DNA of 64,000 bases, taken from CAZBLK01 sp964492715 (GTDB lineage Bacteria > Bacillota > Clostridia > Lachnospirales > WRBF01). The first letter of the stretch is position 1. Every line of letters starts with the position of its first letter. The notes under the pieces were generated by a model. That model ran no database searches and had not been told where the DNA came from. It saw nothing but the letters and a program-made list of their open reading frames with translations. The stretch lies in contig CAZBLK010000008.1 in NCBI GenBank assembly GCA_964492715.1, positions 1-64,000 of the forward strand, given 5' to 3'. This document shows, piece by piece, positions 43,681 through 52,337 of this stretch. A program made the position numbers and the translations under genes.

Positions 43681-44898
43681 TTATTTACCAAATTTTTCAA
43701 CAATACGTCTAACAGCTTCCTTAGTTCTTTCAGCATCACCAAAAGCCGTAAGCCGAATAAACCCTTCACCGGCAGGGCCAAACCCTGCGCCTGGCGTTGT
43801 CACCACATAAAGCTCATTTAAAAGTGTGTCAAAAAATTGCCACGAAGTAAGACCATTCGGTGCTTTTGCCCAAATGTACGGTGCGTTTTCTCCGCCGTAC
43901 ACGGCAAACCCTGCCGCCAAAAGCCCGTCACGAATAACTTTTGCGTTGTTCATGTAGTAGTCAATCGTTTGCTTAACGTCCCTTTGCCCTTGCTCGGAAT
44001 AAACAGCGGCTGCTGCACGCTGAATAATGTATGACACGCCGTTTGTTTTTGTAGCCTGCCTTCTTAACCACATGCTGTTTACGCTTACGCCGTCAAGCTC
44101 AAGTGCTTTTGGAACAACCGCATATGCACAGCGAACACCCGTAAAGCCAGCAGTTTTTGAAAAGCTGCGAAACTCAATTGCACATTTTTCTGCGCCTTGT
44201 ACTTCATAAATGCTTCTTGGAAGCGACTCATCACGAATGTAAGCTTCATAAGCCGAGTCAAAAAGAATTACTGAGTTGTTTGCAAGTGCGTACTCAACCC
44301 ATTTTGCCAAATATTCCTTTGTTGCAACAGCACCTGTTGGGTTGTTTGGAAAGCAAAGGTAAACCATGTCTGCCTTTTCCTTTGGAATTTCGGGCAAAAA
44401 GCCGTTTTCCTCTGTGCATGGCATGTAAATGACGTTGCTCCATTTGCCGTCAACAAGCTCGCCAGAGCGTCCAGCCATTACGTTTGAGTCTACATAAACT
44501 GGGTAAACAGGGTCGCACACCGCAATTACGTTATCTTTCCCAAAAATGTCGCCGATACAGCTAGTGTCGTTTTTTGCGCCTTCGCTAACAAAAATTTCAT
44601 CAATGCTGATGCTTACGCCCCTGCGCTTGTAGTCGTTTGCAACAATTAGCTCACGCAAAAACTCGTACCCCTCGTAAGGGCCGTAGCCTTTTAGCCCTTC
44701 TACTGTTGCCATTTCGTTTGCGGCATCATGAATTGCCGAAATGCAAGCTTTTGAAATTGGGCGTGTTACGTCGCCAATTCCAAGCCTTATAATATCTTTA
44801 TCTGGATTTTTAGCCGCAAAGCTAGAAACTCTGTTTGAAATTTCCGCAAATAAATAGTTGTTCGGAAGCTTAATATAGTCACTGTTTATTTTTGCCAA
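43681..44898 (-). CDS. dapL: LL-diaminopimelate aminotransferase
   Basis: A 405-residue PLP enzyme converting tetrahydrodipicolinate directly to LL-diaminopimelate, a one-step branch of lysine and cell-wall synthesis. DapL marks: LPNNYLFAEISNRV, RLGIGDVTRPI, GYGPYEGYEFLRELI, VSEGAKNDTS, CFPNNPTGAVAT and the PLP-lysine in FRSFSKTAGFTG. TTG start directly after the dapF stop, with GAGGTG in the dapF end. The pair makes the meso-DAP precursor. Confidence 0.95.
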   Translation of the reverse strand: MAKINSDYIKLPNNYLFAEISNRVSSFAAKNPDKDIIRLGIGDVTRPISKACISAIHDAANEMATVEGLKGYGPYEGYEFLRELIVANDYKRRGVSISIDEIFVSEGAKNDTSCIGDIFGKDNVIAVCDPVYPVYVDSNVMAGRSGELVDGKWSNVIYMPCTEENGFLPEIPKEKADMVYLCFPNNPTGAVATKEYLAKWVEYALANNSVILFDSAYEAYIRDESLPRSIYEVQGAEKCAIEFRSFSKTAGFTGVRCAYAVVPKALELDGVSVNSMWLRRQATKTNGVSYIIQRAAAAVYSEQGQRDVKQTIDYYMNNAKVIRDGLLAAGFAVYGGENAPYIWAKAPNGLTSWQFFDTLLNELYVVTTPGAGFGPAGEGFIRLTAFGDAERTKEAVRRIVEKFGK

Positions 44899-45744
44899 TT
44901 ATAACACCTCACCATCAAACACAAATGTTGCTCCGCCTGTCATATAAACGTTTCCGTCATTTTTATCCCATCTAACGTGAAGCTTGCCGCCCCTAAGGTT
45001 TATAGTTGCGTCGCCGTCTGAAAGGCCGCATAAAGTAGCCGCAACTAAAACAGCACATGCGCCTGTTCCACAAGCAAGGGTTTCACCTGCGCCACGTTCC
45101 CAAACACGCATTTTAATTGTGTTTTTGTCAATTACTGATGCAAACTCTGTGTTTGTGCGCTTTGGAAAAATTTTGTTCAGCTCAAAAAGAGGGCCAAGCT
45201 TTTCAATTTCAATTTTGTCAACGTCGTCTGGGTTTTCAAAGAAAACTACGGCGTGTGGGTTGCCCATTGAAACGCAAGTAATTTCATACGTTTTGCCGTC
45301 CACTTCAATTGGCATTTTTATAACACTTTCGCTGTACCCTTCGGCATGAACAGGAATTAACTGTGGTTCAAACTTTGGGCTGCCCATGTTAACTTCTACA
45401 GACTCGACAATTCCGTTTTCAACTTTCATGGAAAGCGTTTTTATGCCTGCAAGCGTTTCAAGTGTAACAACCTTTTTGTTGGTTAAACCACGCTCGTAAA
45501 CGTATTTTGCTATGCAGCGTGTGCCGTTTCCGCACATTTCGCCTTGGCTTCCATCTGAATTGTACATATCCATTTTAAAGTCAGCTACCTCTGAAGGACA
45601 AATCAAAATCAACCCGTCTGAGCCAACGCCGTAATGCCTGTCGCTTAAAGCTATTGCTGTTTGCGCTGGGTTTTCAACCTTTTCTTCAAAGCAGTTGACG
45701 TATATATAATCGTTGCCTATTCCTTGCATTTTTGTAAACTTCAT
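44899..45744 (-). CDS. dapF: Diaminopimelate epimerase
   Basis: A 281-residue cofactor-free epimerase turning LL- into meso-diaminopimelate. The two catalytic thiols are Cys71 (MCGNGTRC) and Cys225 (ACGTGACAV). Normal length. It abuts dapL without any spacer. AGAGGTTG precedes the ATG at 45744. Confidence 0.96.
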   Translation of the reverse strand: MKFTKMQGIGNDYIYVNCFEEKVENPAQTAIALSDRHYGVGSDGLILICPSEVADFKMDMYNSDGSQGEMCGNGTRCIAKYVYERGLTNKKVVTLETLAGIKTLSMKVENGIVESVEVNMGSPKFEPQLIPVHAEGYSESVIKMPIEVDGKTYEITCVSMGNPHAVVFFENPDDVDKIEIEKLGPLFELNKIFPKRTNTEFASVIDKNTIKMRVWERGAGETLACGTGACAVLVAATLCGLSDGDATINLRGGKLHVRWDKNDGNVYMTGGATFVFDGEVL

Positions 45745-45777
45745 ATAATCAACCTCTTTTTTAAGTATAAAATCAGT

Positions 45778-46636
45778 TTATATTATGCTAACATTTTTGT
45801 CAATTGAATTAACTCGCTCTTGAACTTCCAAAAGCTTTTCTGTAATTTCTTCATCATAGTTAAAGCGTATAGACTGAAAATATAAGCTTCTTACAAAGTT
45901 TATTGAATTTAGTTTTGATACAAAGCTTTCATAATCTCTACTTGTGACGTAAAAAGGAATAAGTTTGTAAAACCAATTTATAAGCTCGTCATTAGAAATT
46001 AATTTTTTTGAGTAAATAGAGTTGATAACGACTGAAATTCGTTCATCTTCCTCGTGGCAAAGCATGTATTTCTGTTTGTGAAGAAGTTGCTTAATGCTTT
46101 CCATAATATCTAAACATATTTCTTTAGTACATTCACCGCAAAGCACCAATTCATCTAAAGCGTCAGCCCCGTGTGCTGCTGAATGTAACCAGCCGTATTT
46201 TTTATGGTATCCACGCAAATCGTCTTCATTTTTATAATACTCAACTAACCGTTCTTTAGTGTAAGCAAATAAATTGGTGTTAATAAACGGTTGTTGCCTA
46301 TAGCAATTCCGTTTTTAATCGACATTGTCTATCGGTCAAAACGCCAAACGGCTAGGCGTTTGGCTTCCCTCTGCCAATATCGTTAAAAACTGGAATTGCT
46401 ATATGTTTATTTAAAAGTAAAGCAATAAGAAGTGTTGAGAAAGACCTTGTTAGTACAGTGCAGTCCTCTACGTTACCTAAACTAAGGAACAAGCGATTGT
46501 CGTCCAACGCAAGCTTTAATAATGTTGCAAGTTCGTCATTGCTAAAGTAGTTATGTGTACAAATCCATTTTGAAAAGGCTGTGTAAATTAATAAATCACG
46601 TAATTCAGGGTCTTCGTCACCTATAAATTCAAGCAT
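45778..46636 (-). pseudogene. DUF2785 protein gene split by a small mobile element
   Basis: Two parts of one DUF2785-family gene. The first (46636 to 46404) gives MLEFIGDEDPELRDLLIYTA to LLIALLLNKH; the second (46300 to 45778) gives QQPFINTNLFAYTKERLVEY, then GYHKKYGWLHSAAHGADALD to the end. The 101-bp element at 46301-46401 plus one TA separate them. Removing both yields NKHRQQPF in one frame. The 5' end has no ribosome site and an in-frame stop 12 codons upstream, so about 30 N-terminal residues may also be missing. Function of DUF2785 is unknown. Confidence 0.82.
46301..46401. mobile_element. 101-bp MITE with TAGCAATTCC ends and TA duplication
   Basis: Ends TAGCAATTCC (46301-46310) and GGAATTGCTA (46392-46401) are perfect inverted repeats, extended inward by GTTTTTAA on both sides. 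Core GCCAAACGGCTAGGCGTTTGGC is a hairpin. TA flanks both sides (46299-46300 and 46402-46403), as expected of Tc1/mariner-like TA insertion. No ORF, so it would depend on a transposase elsewhere. Confidence 0.85.
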
Positions 46637-46903
46637 AAGTTTAGCTTTTTCAAAAATGGTTGCGTCAAATTATTCACTCCTGTCAAAATGTACTAAAACA
46701 ATTATTATTATATCTACAGATATCAGAGTAGTCAACAAACAAACATTAAAAGCTTTTGCTATAGATGGGGAATTTACTTCCATAAAAAATTGCTGCAATA
46801 TTCCATAATTTCGGAATGTATATTGCTTTTCAAGCAGTGCCATGCTATAATGTGACAGCAGTTTAGCATGTTTTTTTATACTTAGCTTATATTGGAGAAA
46901 TAA

Positions 46904-47707
46904 ATGGTTAATGTAACAATAGGTCAATACTATCCGACAACTTCATATATTCACAGCCTAGACCCCAGAACAAAGCTTATGTCAACGTTTGTTTACATTG
47001 CAATGCTTTTTATGGCGAGAAGTGTTTACGGATTTTTGGCATGTGCGTTTTTTCTTGGCATAATAATTTATGCTTCAAACGTTCCGTTTAAATATATTAT
47101 TCGTGGGCTTAGGTCAATTATTTTTATAGTTTTGTTTACGGCTGTTATTAACATTTTTTTTACGCCTGGCAAAACCGTTTTGTTTACGGTTTTTTCGCTT
47201 ACTATTACGCTTGAAGGCGTTTTAACAGCTTTAACAATTGCCGTCAGGCTTGTGCTTTTAATTTGCGGCTCGTCAATTCTTACGCTTACAACTTCGCCCA
47301 TTAGCCTTACAGACGCTATGGAGTTTTTTTTAAAGCCGCTTAAAAAAATTGGCGTTCCAGCGCACGAAATTGCAATGATGATGAGCATTGCGCTTCGTTT
47401 CATACCTACGCTGCTTGAGGAACTTGAAAAAATTATGAAGGCGCAAAAAGCCCGTGGTGCAGACTTTGAGTCAAGCACAGGGCTTGTTAAAAAAGCTAAA
47501 AGTTTAATTCCGCTTTTAGTTCCTCTTTTCGTTTCTGCCTTTAGGTGCGCCATAGACCTAGCTATGGCTATGGAAGCACGCTGTTACAGAGGCGACATAA
47601 ACCGCACAAAAATGAAACAAATGAAGCTTTTGCTGGAAGATTATATTGCCGTTATGTTTATGGGGGTTTATGTTTTAGTTGGCGGCTTAGTTTGGTATTT
47701 TTTATAG
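46904..47707 (+). CDS. ecfT: Energy-coupling factor transporter transmembrane protein EcfT
   Basis: A 267-residue T component of an ECF vitamin/metal importer: five or six membrane segments and the two coupling-helix signatures KAQKARGADF and MAMEARCYRG, which touch the EcfA ATPases. YYPTTSYIHSLDPRTKL is the usual N terminus. GGAG precedes the ATG. Normally ecfA1-ecfA2-ecfT-truA are together; here no ATPase or S component is adjacent, so it must work with subunits encoded elsewhere. The 267 bases upstream hold only the promoter region. Confidence 0.92.
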   Translation: MVNVTIGQYYPTTSYIHSLDPRTKLMSTFVYIAMLFMARSVYGFLACAFFLGIIIYASNVPFKYIIRGLRSIIFIVLFTAVINIFFTPGKTVLFTVFSLTITLEGVLTALTIAVRLVLLICGSSILTLTTSPISLTDAMEFFLKPLKKIGVPAHEIAMMMSIALRFIPTLLEELEKIMKAQKARGADFESSTGLVKKAKSLIPLLVPLFVSAFRCAIDLAMAMEARCYRGDINRTKMKQMKLLLEDYIAVMFMGVYVLVGGLVWYFL

Positions 47708-47765
47708 GCATGGTTTCCATGCCTTTTTTACATACGTTATTAAAATTAATTTTGGAGGTATTAGT

Positions 47766-48533
47766 ATGCGTTTGTTTAATGCAAGTTCAATGTTTAATGA
47801 AGATTCTATAAAAGAAATTTTAAGTGTAGCAAACGAACCAGAAAAATTAAGAGCCAAATTAATTGAAGCAAAGAGAATGCTTCTAAAAATATATAATTTT
47901 CAAGCGTATAACTTACCAGAAGATTTTACTACTACTTCTTATATTATTGCCGCTAATCATTTAACAGATTCTGATGCTCCGCTAATATTAAGTTTTTATT
48001 ATGAGCTGATGCATCAAATTGTAGATACTTACCCAGAGCTTTTTGTCTTTGCCAAGGAAAATTGCTTTAACGGTGTTTCTATTCCTAAAGAATTAATTCC
48101 GATATTACAGCATGAAAAGGTTTTTGCAGTTGACCGTAACAGCTCTAGTGGTTCAATGGAGGCAATAAAAGCTGCAAAAAGTTGGTTTGATGATGGTGCA
48201 AAACCAAAGCATTTTCTAATATTTTCTCAAGGAACAATTTATGACATCAATAAAGATAAAGCAGAAGATATTGAACGAGGAGCATTTTGGTTAGCTGGTC
48301 TGCTTAACATTCCTGTTTTGCCAGCTTTTATTGAGCAAGCTGTTGAAGGTTGCGAAAACCGATTAGTGTTTGGAAAGCCAATTTTTATACCAAAAAATTG
48401 CCGAAATTATGATAGTCATAAGCAACTATGGTTAGAAAGGGTAATTGAAGCGCAAAATGAGTTAGTTGCACTTACAGGAACACCAGCAAGAGAAGCAATT
48501 CTTGACGAAGAACATCAAACTAGGAAAAGGTAA
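47766..48533 (+). CDS. 1-acyl-glycerol-3-phosphate acyltransferase-like protein
   Basis: A 255-residue PlsC-type acyltransferase. Motif I (Hx4D) is NHLTDSD within IIAANHLTDSDAPL; the FPEG-like motif III is FSQGT; motif IV is LNIPVLPAFI. It may acylate lysophosphatidic acid in the membrane, although the weak motif III (SQ in place of PE) leaves the acceptor uncertain. GGAGGT precedes the ATG. A terminator follows. Confidence 0.78.
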   Translation: MRLFNASSMFNEDSIKEILSVANEPEKLRAKLIEAKRMLLKIYNFQAYNLPEDFTTTSYIIAANHLTDSDAPLILSFYYELMHQIVDTYPELFVFAKENCFNGVSIPKELIPILQHEKVFAVDRNSSSGSMEAIKAAKSWFDDGAKPKHFLIFSQGTIYDINKDKAEDIERGAFWLAGLLNIPVLPAFIEQAVEGCENRLVFGKPIFIPKNCRNYDSHKQLWLERVIEAQNELVALTGTPAREAILDEEHQTRKR

Positions 48534-48570
48534 ATATATTGCTACATCAATTCTGAAAATAATTTATATA

Positions 48571-48611
48571 AGCTTCGTCGTTTTTCATGTAAAACGATGA
48601 AGCTTTTTTTG
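48571..48611 (+). terminator. Intrinsic terminator, possibly within a palindromic element
   Basis: AGCTTCGTCGTTTT (48571-48584), loop TCATGT, AAAACGATGAAGCT (48591-48604), then TTTTTT. ATCAATTC (48546) and GAATTGAT (48621) flank it symmetrically, suggesting another small element. Confidence 0.85.
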
Positions 48612-48648
48612 TAATTTTTGGAATTGATATAAAAGTAAAATTTTCGTA

Positions 48649-48679
48649 TTGACATTAACGTTACGTCATAGTTTAAAAT
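48649..48679 (+). promoter_or_regulatory. MerR-type promoter with 19-bp spacer and palindromic operator
   Basis: TTGACA (48649-48654), 19-base spacer, TAAAAT (48674-48679). The near-perfect palindrome TGACATTAACGTTACGTCA (48650-48668) overlaps the -35 box and spacer. Long spacers of 19-20 bases are the mark of MerR-activated promoters, so this gene is probably autoregulated. Confidence 0.78.
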
Positions 48680-48697
48680 ATAAATGAGGTGGTTTAA

Positions 48698-49456
48698 ATG
48701 GAATATTCCATAAACAAGCTGGCACGCCTTGCAGGTGTAAGCACACGTGCCCTAAGATACTACGACGAAATAGGGCTATTAAAGCCTACACGTGTAAATT
48801 CAGCAGGGTACAGAATTTATGGCAAAAAAGAAGTTGATATGCTACAGCAAATTCTTTTTTATAGGGAGCTTGGCGTTGCACTTGACAAAATTAAAGAAAT
48901 AGTAACAAAAGAAAGCTTTGACATGGAAGCGGCGTTAAACAGCCACTTAACATCACTACGACAAAAAAGAGAACAAATTGACACGCTCATAGAAATTGTA
49001 GAAAAAACGATTAGTGAAAAGAAAGGAAAATTACAAATGTCTGACAAAGAAAAATTTGAGGGCTTTAAACAAAAGCTAATTGACGACAACGAAGAAAAAT
49101 ATGGCGCAGAAATCCGTGAGAAGTACGGCGAAAAATCAGTTGCTGCTTCAAACGCAAAAATAAAGGGAATGACAAAAGAACAGTACGAAAGCATTGAAGC
49201 TCTTAGAGTAGAAGTTAACGAATCACTTAAAGCGGCAATGGAAAATGGCAACCCAGCAGGAGAGCTTGCGCAAAAGGCATGTGAGCTGCACAAAAAATGG
49301 CTTTGCTTTTACTGGGACGGCTACAGCAAAGAAGCGCACATTGGGCTGACACAAATGTACGTTGATGACGAAAGGTTTAAGGCGTACTACGTTGAAAATG
49401 TGGGCGAAGGTGCGGCAGAGTTTTTGAGAGATGCTGTAAAGGTTTATTGCAGTTAG
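48698..49456 (+). CDS. MerR-family regulator with TipAS drug-binding domain
   Basis: A 252-residue TipAL-like activator. N-terminal MerR winged helix (INKLARLAGVSTRALRYYDE, residues 4-23, then GLLKPTRVNSAGYRIYGKKE), a coiled-coil dimer helix to about residue 112, and a C-terminal TipAS domain (about 135-250) of the globin-like antibiotic-binding type, with HKKWLCFYWDGYSKEAH and GLTQMYVDDERFKAYY. In Streptomyces TipAL binds thiopeptides and induces its own gene. An internal ATG (MSDKEKFEGF) could start a free TipAS form, as in tipA. GAGGTGG precedes the first ATG. Confidence 0.88.
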   Translation: MEYSINKLARLAGVSTRALRYYDEIGLLKPTRVNSAGYRIYGKKEVDMLQQILFYRELGVALDKIKEIVTKESFDMEAALNSHLTSLRQKREQIDTLIEIVEKTISEKKGKLQMSDKEKFEGFKQKLIDDNEEKYGAEIREKYGEKSVAASNAKIKGMTKEQYESIEALRVEVNESLKAAMENGNPAGELAQKACELHKKWLCFYWDGYSKEAHIGLTQMYVDDERFKAYYVENVGEGAAEFLRDAVKVYCS

Positions 49457-49473
49457 TATAAAAAACCAACAAA

Positions 49474-49497
49474 TAGGGGGAGAAAATTCTCCCCCTA
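49474..49497. terminator. Bidirectional terminator-like palindrome
   Basis: TAGGGGGAGAA and TTCTCCCCCTA flank two bases, between convergent genes; TTTTTTATAC follows on the minus strand. Confidence 0.6.
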
Positions 49498-49513
49498 ACC
49501 TACACTCAACAAA

Positions 49514-50185
49514 TTAAACTTCTGTTCCTTCTGTTTTAAAAGAGTTTTCCCATTCGTCAAACCCTTTCATAACGGCATCATATGTATCTTTGCTAATTTG
49601 TGGAAGCTCTCCGCCAAACATTTTTTCCACCTCTGCAAAGCCTTTTTTAACTGCGTCCCTTAAAGTTTCAATTTTTGAAGGGTCACCGCCCGAAATTGCT
49701 TTGGCAAAGTTTAAAATGCGCTCGGACGTTTGCTTTACACCGTAGTAGCCGTCTTCAGAAATCATTTCTTGGGCTTCAAGCCTTGTTGCTTCGTCTACTT
49801 CAACGGTTACGTTTTCGCCCCGAGAAATTTTGTCCATAAGGTCCTTCAGTTCTGTACTTGGCTTTGTGCCGCTTGCAAGTGCGTTTTTCTCAGCTTGCTT
49901 TCTAACTAAGCTTTCCAAAAGCTTACGGAACGACTTTACTTTGTCTTCGCTTTCTTTTATCATTTGTTGAACTTGCTTTTGGTCTACTTTATAAGTTTTA
50001 TTATTTGCCAAAGATACGTCTTTTTCGTCTGACTTTTCATAAACTGCCGCAGCACCAAAAGGGTTGCTGTCTGCTTTAGTTGCAGTCGTTGAAGTCGTTG
50101 CACTTGCTTGAGTTTTTTTAGCGTCTGCATTAACCTTTGTGTCACCAGTAGGTTGACCTGTTACATAGCTTTTGGTAATTTCCAT
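49514..50185 (-). CDS. Hypothetical protein with DUF5610-like C terminus
   Basis: A 223-residue protein without signal or membrane segment. The first 60 residues are Thr/Ala/Lys-rich and probably disordered; a helical region follows (QQMIKESEDKVKSFRKLLES), and the end (DAVKKGFAEVEKMFGGELPQ, then ISKDTYDAVMKGFDEWE) recalls the DUF5610 pattern seen near flagellar genes of some bacteria. That assignment is weak. AAGGAGTG precedes the ATG at 50185; 14 upstream codons are open without support. Single-gene unit. Confidence 0.55.
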   Translation of the reverse strand: MEITKSYVTGQPTGDTKVNADAKKTQASATTSTTATKADSNPFGAAAVYEKSDEKDVSLANNKTYKVDQKQVQQMIKESEDKVKSFRKLLESLVRKQAEKNALASGTKPSTELKDLMDKISRGENVTVEVDEATRLEAQEMISEDGYYGVKQTSERILNFAKAISGGDPSKIETLRDAVKKGFAEVEKMFGGELPQISKDTYDAVMKGFDEWENSFKTEGTEV

Positions 50186-50288
50186 AAAATCACTCCTTGA
50201 ATTTTTACTGTAAACGTACACTTCCATGTGTAATATTTATCGGCAAAATCATAAGAAAAGTTAATATAAATCTAAGGAGTATTAAAAA

Positions 50289-50347
50289 AAACGGGTCAAG
50301 GGGCAAGCCCCTTGCGGGGTTTTAGGGGCAGCGCCCCTAAGGTCTTT
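50289..50347. repeat. GC-rich intergenic repeat, subtype 2
   Basis: Reverse copy reading CGGGTCAAGGGGCAAGCCCC ... GGGGCAGCGCCCC, AAGGTCTTTCC. Lies at the 3' end of the scpB operon. Confidence 0.78.
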
Positions 50348-50361
50348 CCTTTTAAACTATA

Positions 50362-50916
50362 TCACTTCAAAGTTTCCTGCTCGTAAACCTCTGTCACTTC
50401 TTTAATCTTTTCAAGCTCACCCAAATCTTTAAGCCCAAAATGCTGTAAAAACTCATCAGTCGTGCCAAACGTAATCGGCCGCCCTGGGGCGTCAAGCCTG
50501 CCGCACTCACAAACTAGCATAAGTTCACACAGCTTGTTTACAGCATGGTCGGCGTTTACACCACGAATTTCTTCAATTTGTGCTTTAGTAATTGGCTGTT
50601 TAAACGCAATTATTGTAAGCGTTTCTATAAGCGGCTGAGTAAGCGGCTTCTTTTGCGGTTTTTGGTACACTTTGTTTATATATTCAAAATAAAGCTGGTT
50701 TGTGTGCATTCTGTAGCTGCCGTTTGACTCTATAATTTGAATGCCACGTTTTTCTTCGCTGTATTTTGCTGTAAGCTTGTCTAAAAAAAGCTTTGCCGTG
50801 TCACTGCTTGTTCCAATGGCGTATGCAAGTGAAGAAAGCGCAACACTTTCGCTTGATGCAAACAAAATTGCTTCAATTACATTGCAATAATCTACATTGT
50901 TTAAATCAATTTCCAT
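50362..50916 (-). CDS. scpB: Segregation and condensation protein B
   Basis: A 184-residue winged-helix kleisin partner of the SMC condensin complex. ScpB marks: VIEAILFASSESVALSSLAY, YRMHTNQLYFEYI, LIETLTIIAFKQPITKAQIE and RGVNADHAVNKL. GAGGTT precedes the ATG. It follows scpA by 12 bases and ends the rluB-S2P-scpA-scpB run. Confidence 0.94.
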   Translation of the reverse strand: MEIDLNNVDYCNVIEAILFASSESVALSSLAYAIGTSSDTAKLFLDKLTAKYSEEKRGIQIIESNGSYRMHTNQLYFEYINKVYQKPQKKPLTQPLIETLTIIAFKQPITKAQIEEIRGVNADHAVNKLCELMLVCECGRLDAPGRPITFGTTDEFLQHFGLKDLGELEKIKEVTEVYEQETLK

Positions 50917-50928
50917 TTTAACCTCATT

Positions 50929-51681
50929 TTATAAACTTGTAACAAAAATGTCGTCAAAAATTCTTTCTTGATATATTGTCACTTTGTTAAGCTTTAAAAG
51001 CTCCAAAAGCGCAAGAAAAGAAATTACCTTTTCAAGCTTACCAGAGCTTTTCCCAATTATGCTTTTAAACGAAAGTGGTGTGCCACCGCTTCTTCCCAAA
51101 AGCTCTACAAGCTCGTTTATTTTTTCATTCACTGTAACAAAGTCTTTTACAATTGCTTTAAAGTCTTTGTTAATTTTTTCTACTGCCTGCTCGTTACGGT
51201 TTATAATGTCCGAAAAGATTGTGTAAAGGTATGTAAGGGTAATTCCTTCAAGCACATTGTCAACGCTTACAGGTTTTTTCTTTTTAACAATTCGGTTTAG
51301 TTCGTCTTTGCCTTCCCTAAAAAAAAGCATGTCGTCATGCCCTGCAAGCTGTTTAAGTTGTTCCGAAAGCAGCTTAAACGCCCTGTACTCAACAAGGCGG
51401 TTTAAAAGAAGCTGCTGTTCGTCAACAACTTCTTCGGCTTCTGTCTTTGGTAGCGGCAAAAGCAGCTTTGACTTAATTTCAAGAAGCGTTGCCGCCATAA
51501 CAATAAATTCGCTCATAGAATTCATTGAGTCGGCAGAAGCAAAATCAAAGCTTGAAATGTACTCCAAATATTGGTCTGTTAGCTGTGCAATAGGAATGTC
51601 GTAAATGTCAATTTCATTTTTCTTAATTAAATGAAACAAAAGGTCCAAAGGGCCTTCAAATGCCGAAAGCTTAAAGTCCAT
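50929..51681 (-). CDS. scpA: Segregation and condensation protein A
   Basis: A 250-residue kleisin that bridges the SMC heads for chromosome compaction and segregation. Signature N terminus: FEGPLDLLFHLIKKNEIDIY, then IPIAQLTDQYLEYI; the acidic linker and C-terminal winged helix (VISFLALLELLKLNKVTIYQ) follow. Ordinary length. It starts 11 bases after the site-2-protease-like gene. Confidence 0.95.
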   Translation of the reverse strand: MDFKLSAFEGPLDLLFHLIKKNEIDIYDIPIAQLTDQYLEYISSFDFASADSMNSMSEFIVMAATLLEIKSKLLLPLPKTEAEEVVDEQQLLLNRLVEYRAFKLLSEQLKQLAGHDDMLFFREGKDELNRIVKKKKPVSVDNVLEGITLTYLYTIFSDIINRNEQAVEKINKDFKAIVKDFVTVNEKINELVELLGRSGGTPLSFKSIIGKSSGKLEKVISFLALLELLKLNKVTIYQERIFDDIFVTSL

Positions 51682-51692
51682 AACAGCACCTG

Positions 51693-52337
51693 CTAAATCA
51701 AGCTGAAAAAAGCTTTTACAAACGGTTCAAACACCGCATCTACAATTCCAAAAGTAACTAAACCAACAAGCACAACAACAAATATCTTTTCGTAGTAGCT
51801 CATTTTTAGAGCAGCCGCCGGTTTTAGAAACACCGAAAGAATTTTTGCGCCGTCAAGCGGATAAATTGGAATTACATTAAAAATAGCTAACGCAAAGTTG
51901 TAACTTGCAATGTGCCTTACTAGTGAGGCAACTTGGCTAAAAGCTTCAAGCACAAACGTAACTTGCGTTGGGTCTGTCTGTGACGCAATGTACCTGCTTG
52001 CGGAAATTATTATCACTTTAAACAAAAGCAAAAACGTAGTTGCAATAAGCAAGTTAAAAAGCGACGGCATTGTGTACGTTATAATTGTTCCTTTTTTACG
52101 GTCTTCATAATACGTAGCTGTAGTTTCGGTTGGTTTGCCCCAGCCGTAGCCAAAGCCGAGCATAAAAATAAACCCAATTATTTCAAAGTGTTTTAAAGGG
52201 TTAAGTGTAAGCCTGCCGTCCCTGCGTGGCTTTGGGTCGCCCAAGCGTGTGCTTGTAAGCGCCTTTATATATTCATGCAAAGTTATGGCAATTAAAATTG
52301 CTATAACTCTGTATACATAATCAATTAAAACAGTCAT
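51693..52337 (-). CDS. Site-2 protease (M50) family protein with altered zinc motif
   Basis: A 214-residue polytopic membrane protein of the rhomboid-like-neighbour S2P/M50 group. The expected HExxH reads H21-E-Y-I-K25, so the second zinc His is Lys, while RLTLNPLKHFE and the third-ligand motif NVIPIYPLDG remain. It may be inactive or use another ligand. Four to five membrane segments. It overlaps the rluB stop by four bases (ATGA) and precedes scpA by 11 bases; an M50 gene beside scpAB is common in Firmicutes. Confidence 0.87.
   Translation of the reverse strand: MTVLIDYVYRVIAILIAITLHEYIKALTSTRLGDPKPRRDGRLTLNPLKHFEIIGFIFMLGFGYGWGKPTETTATYYEDRKKGTIITYTMPSLFNLLIATTFLLLFKVIIISASRYIASQTDPTQVTFVLEAFSQVASLVRHIASYNFALAIFNVIPIYPLDGAKILSVFLKPAAALKMSYYEKIFVVVLVGLVTFGIVDAVFEPFVKAFFSLI

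Noticed and set aside
46670..46927. 85-residue minus-strand reading frame upstream of ecfT
   Set aside because: It covers the ecfT promoter region, lacks a ribosome site and shows no protein-like conservation.
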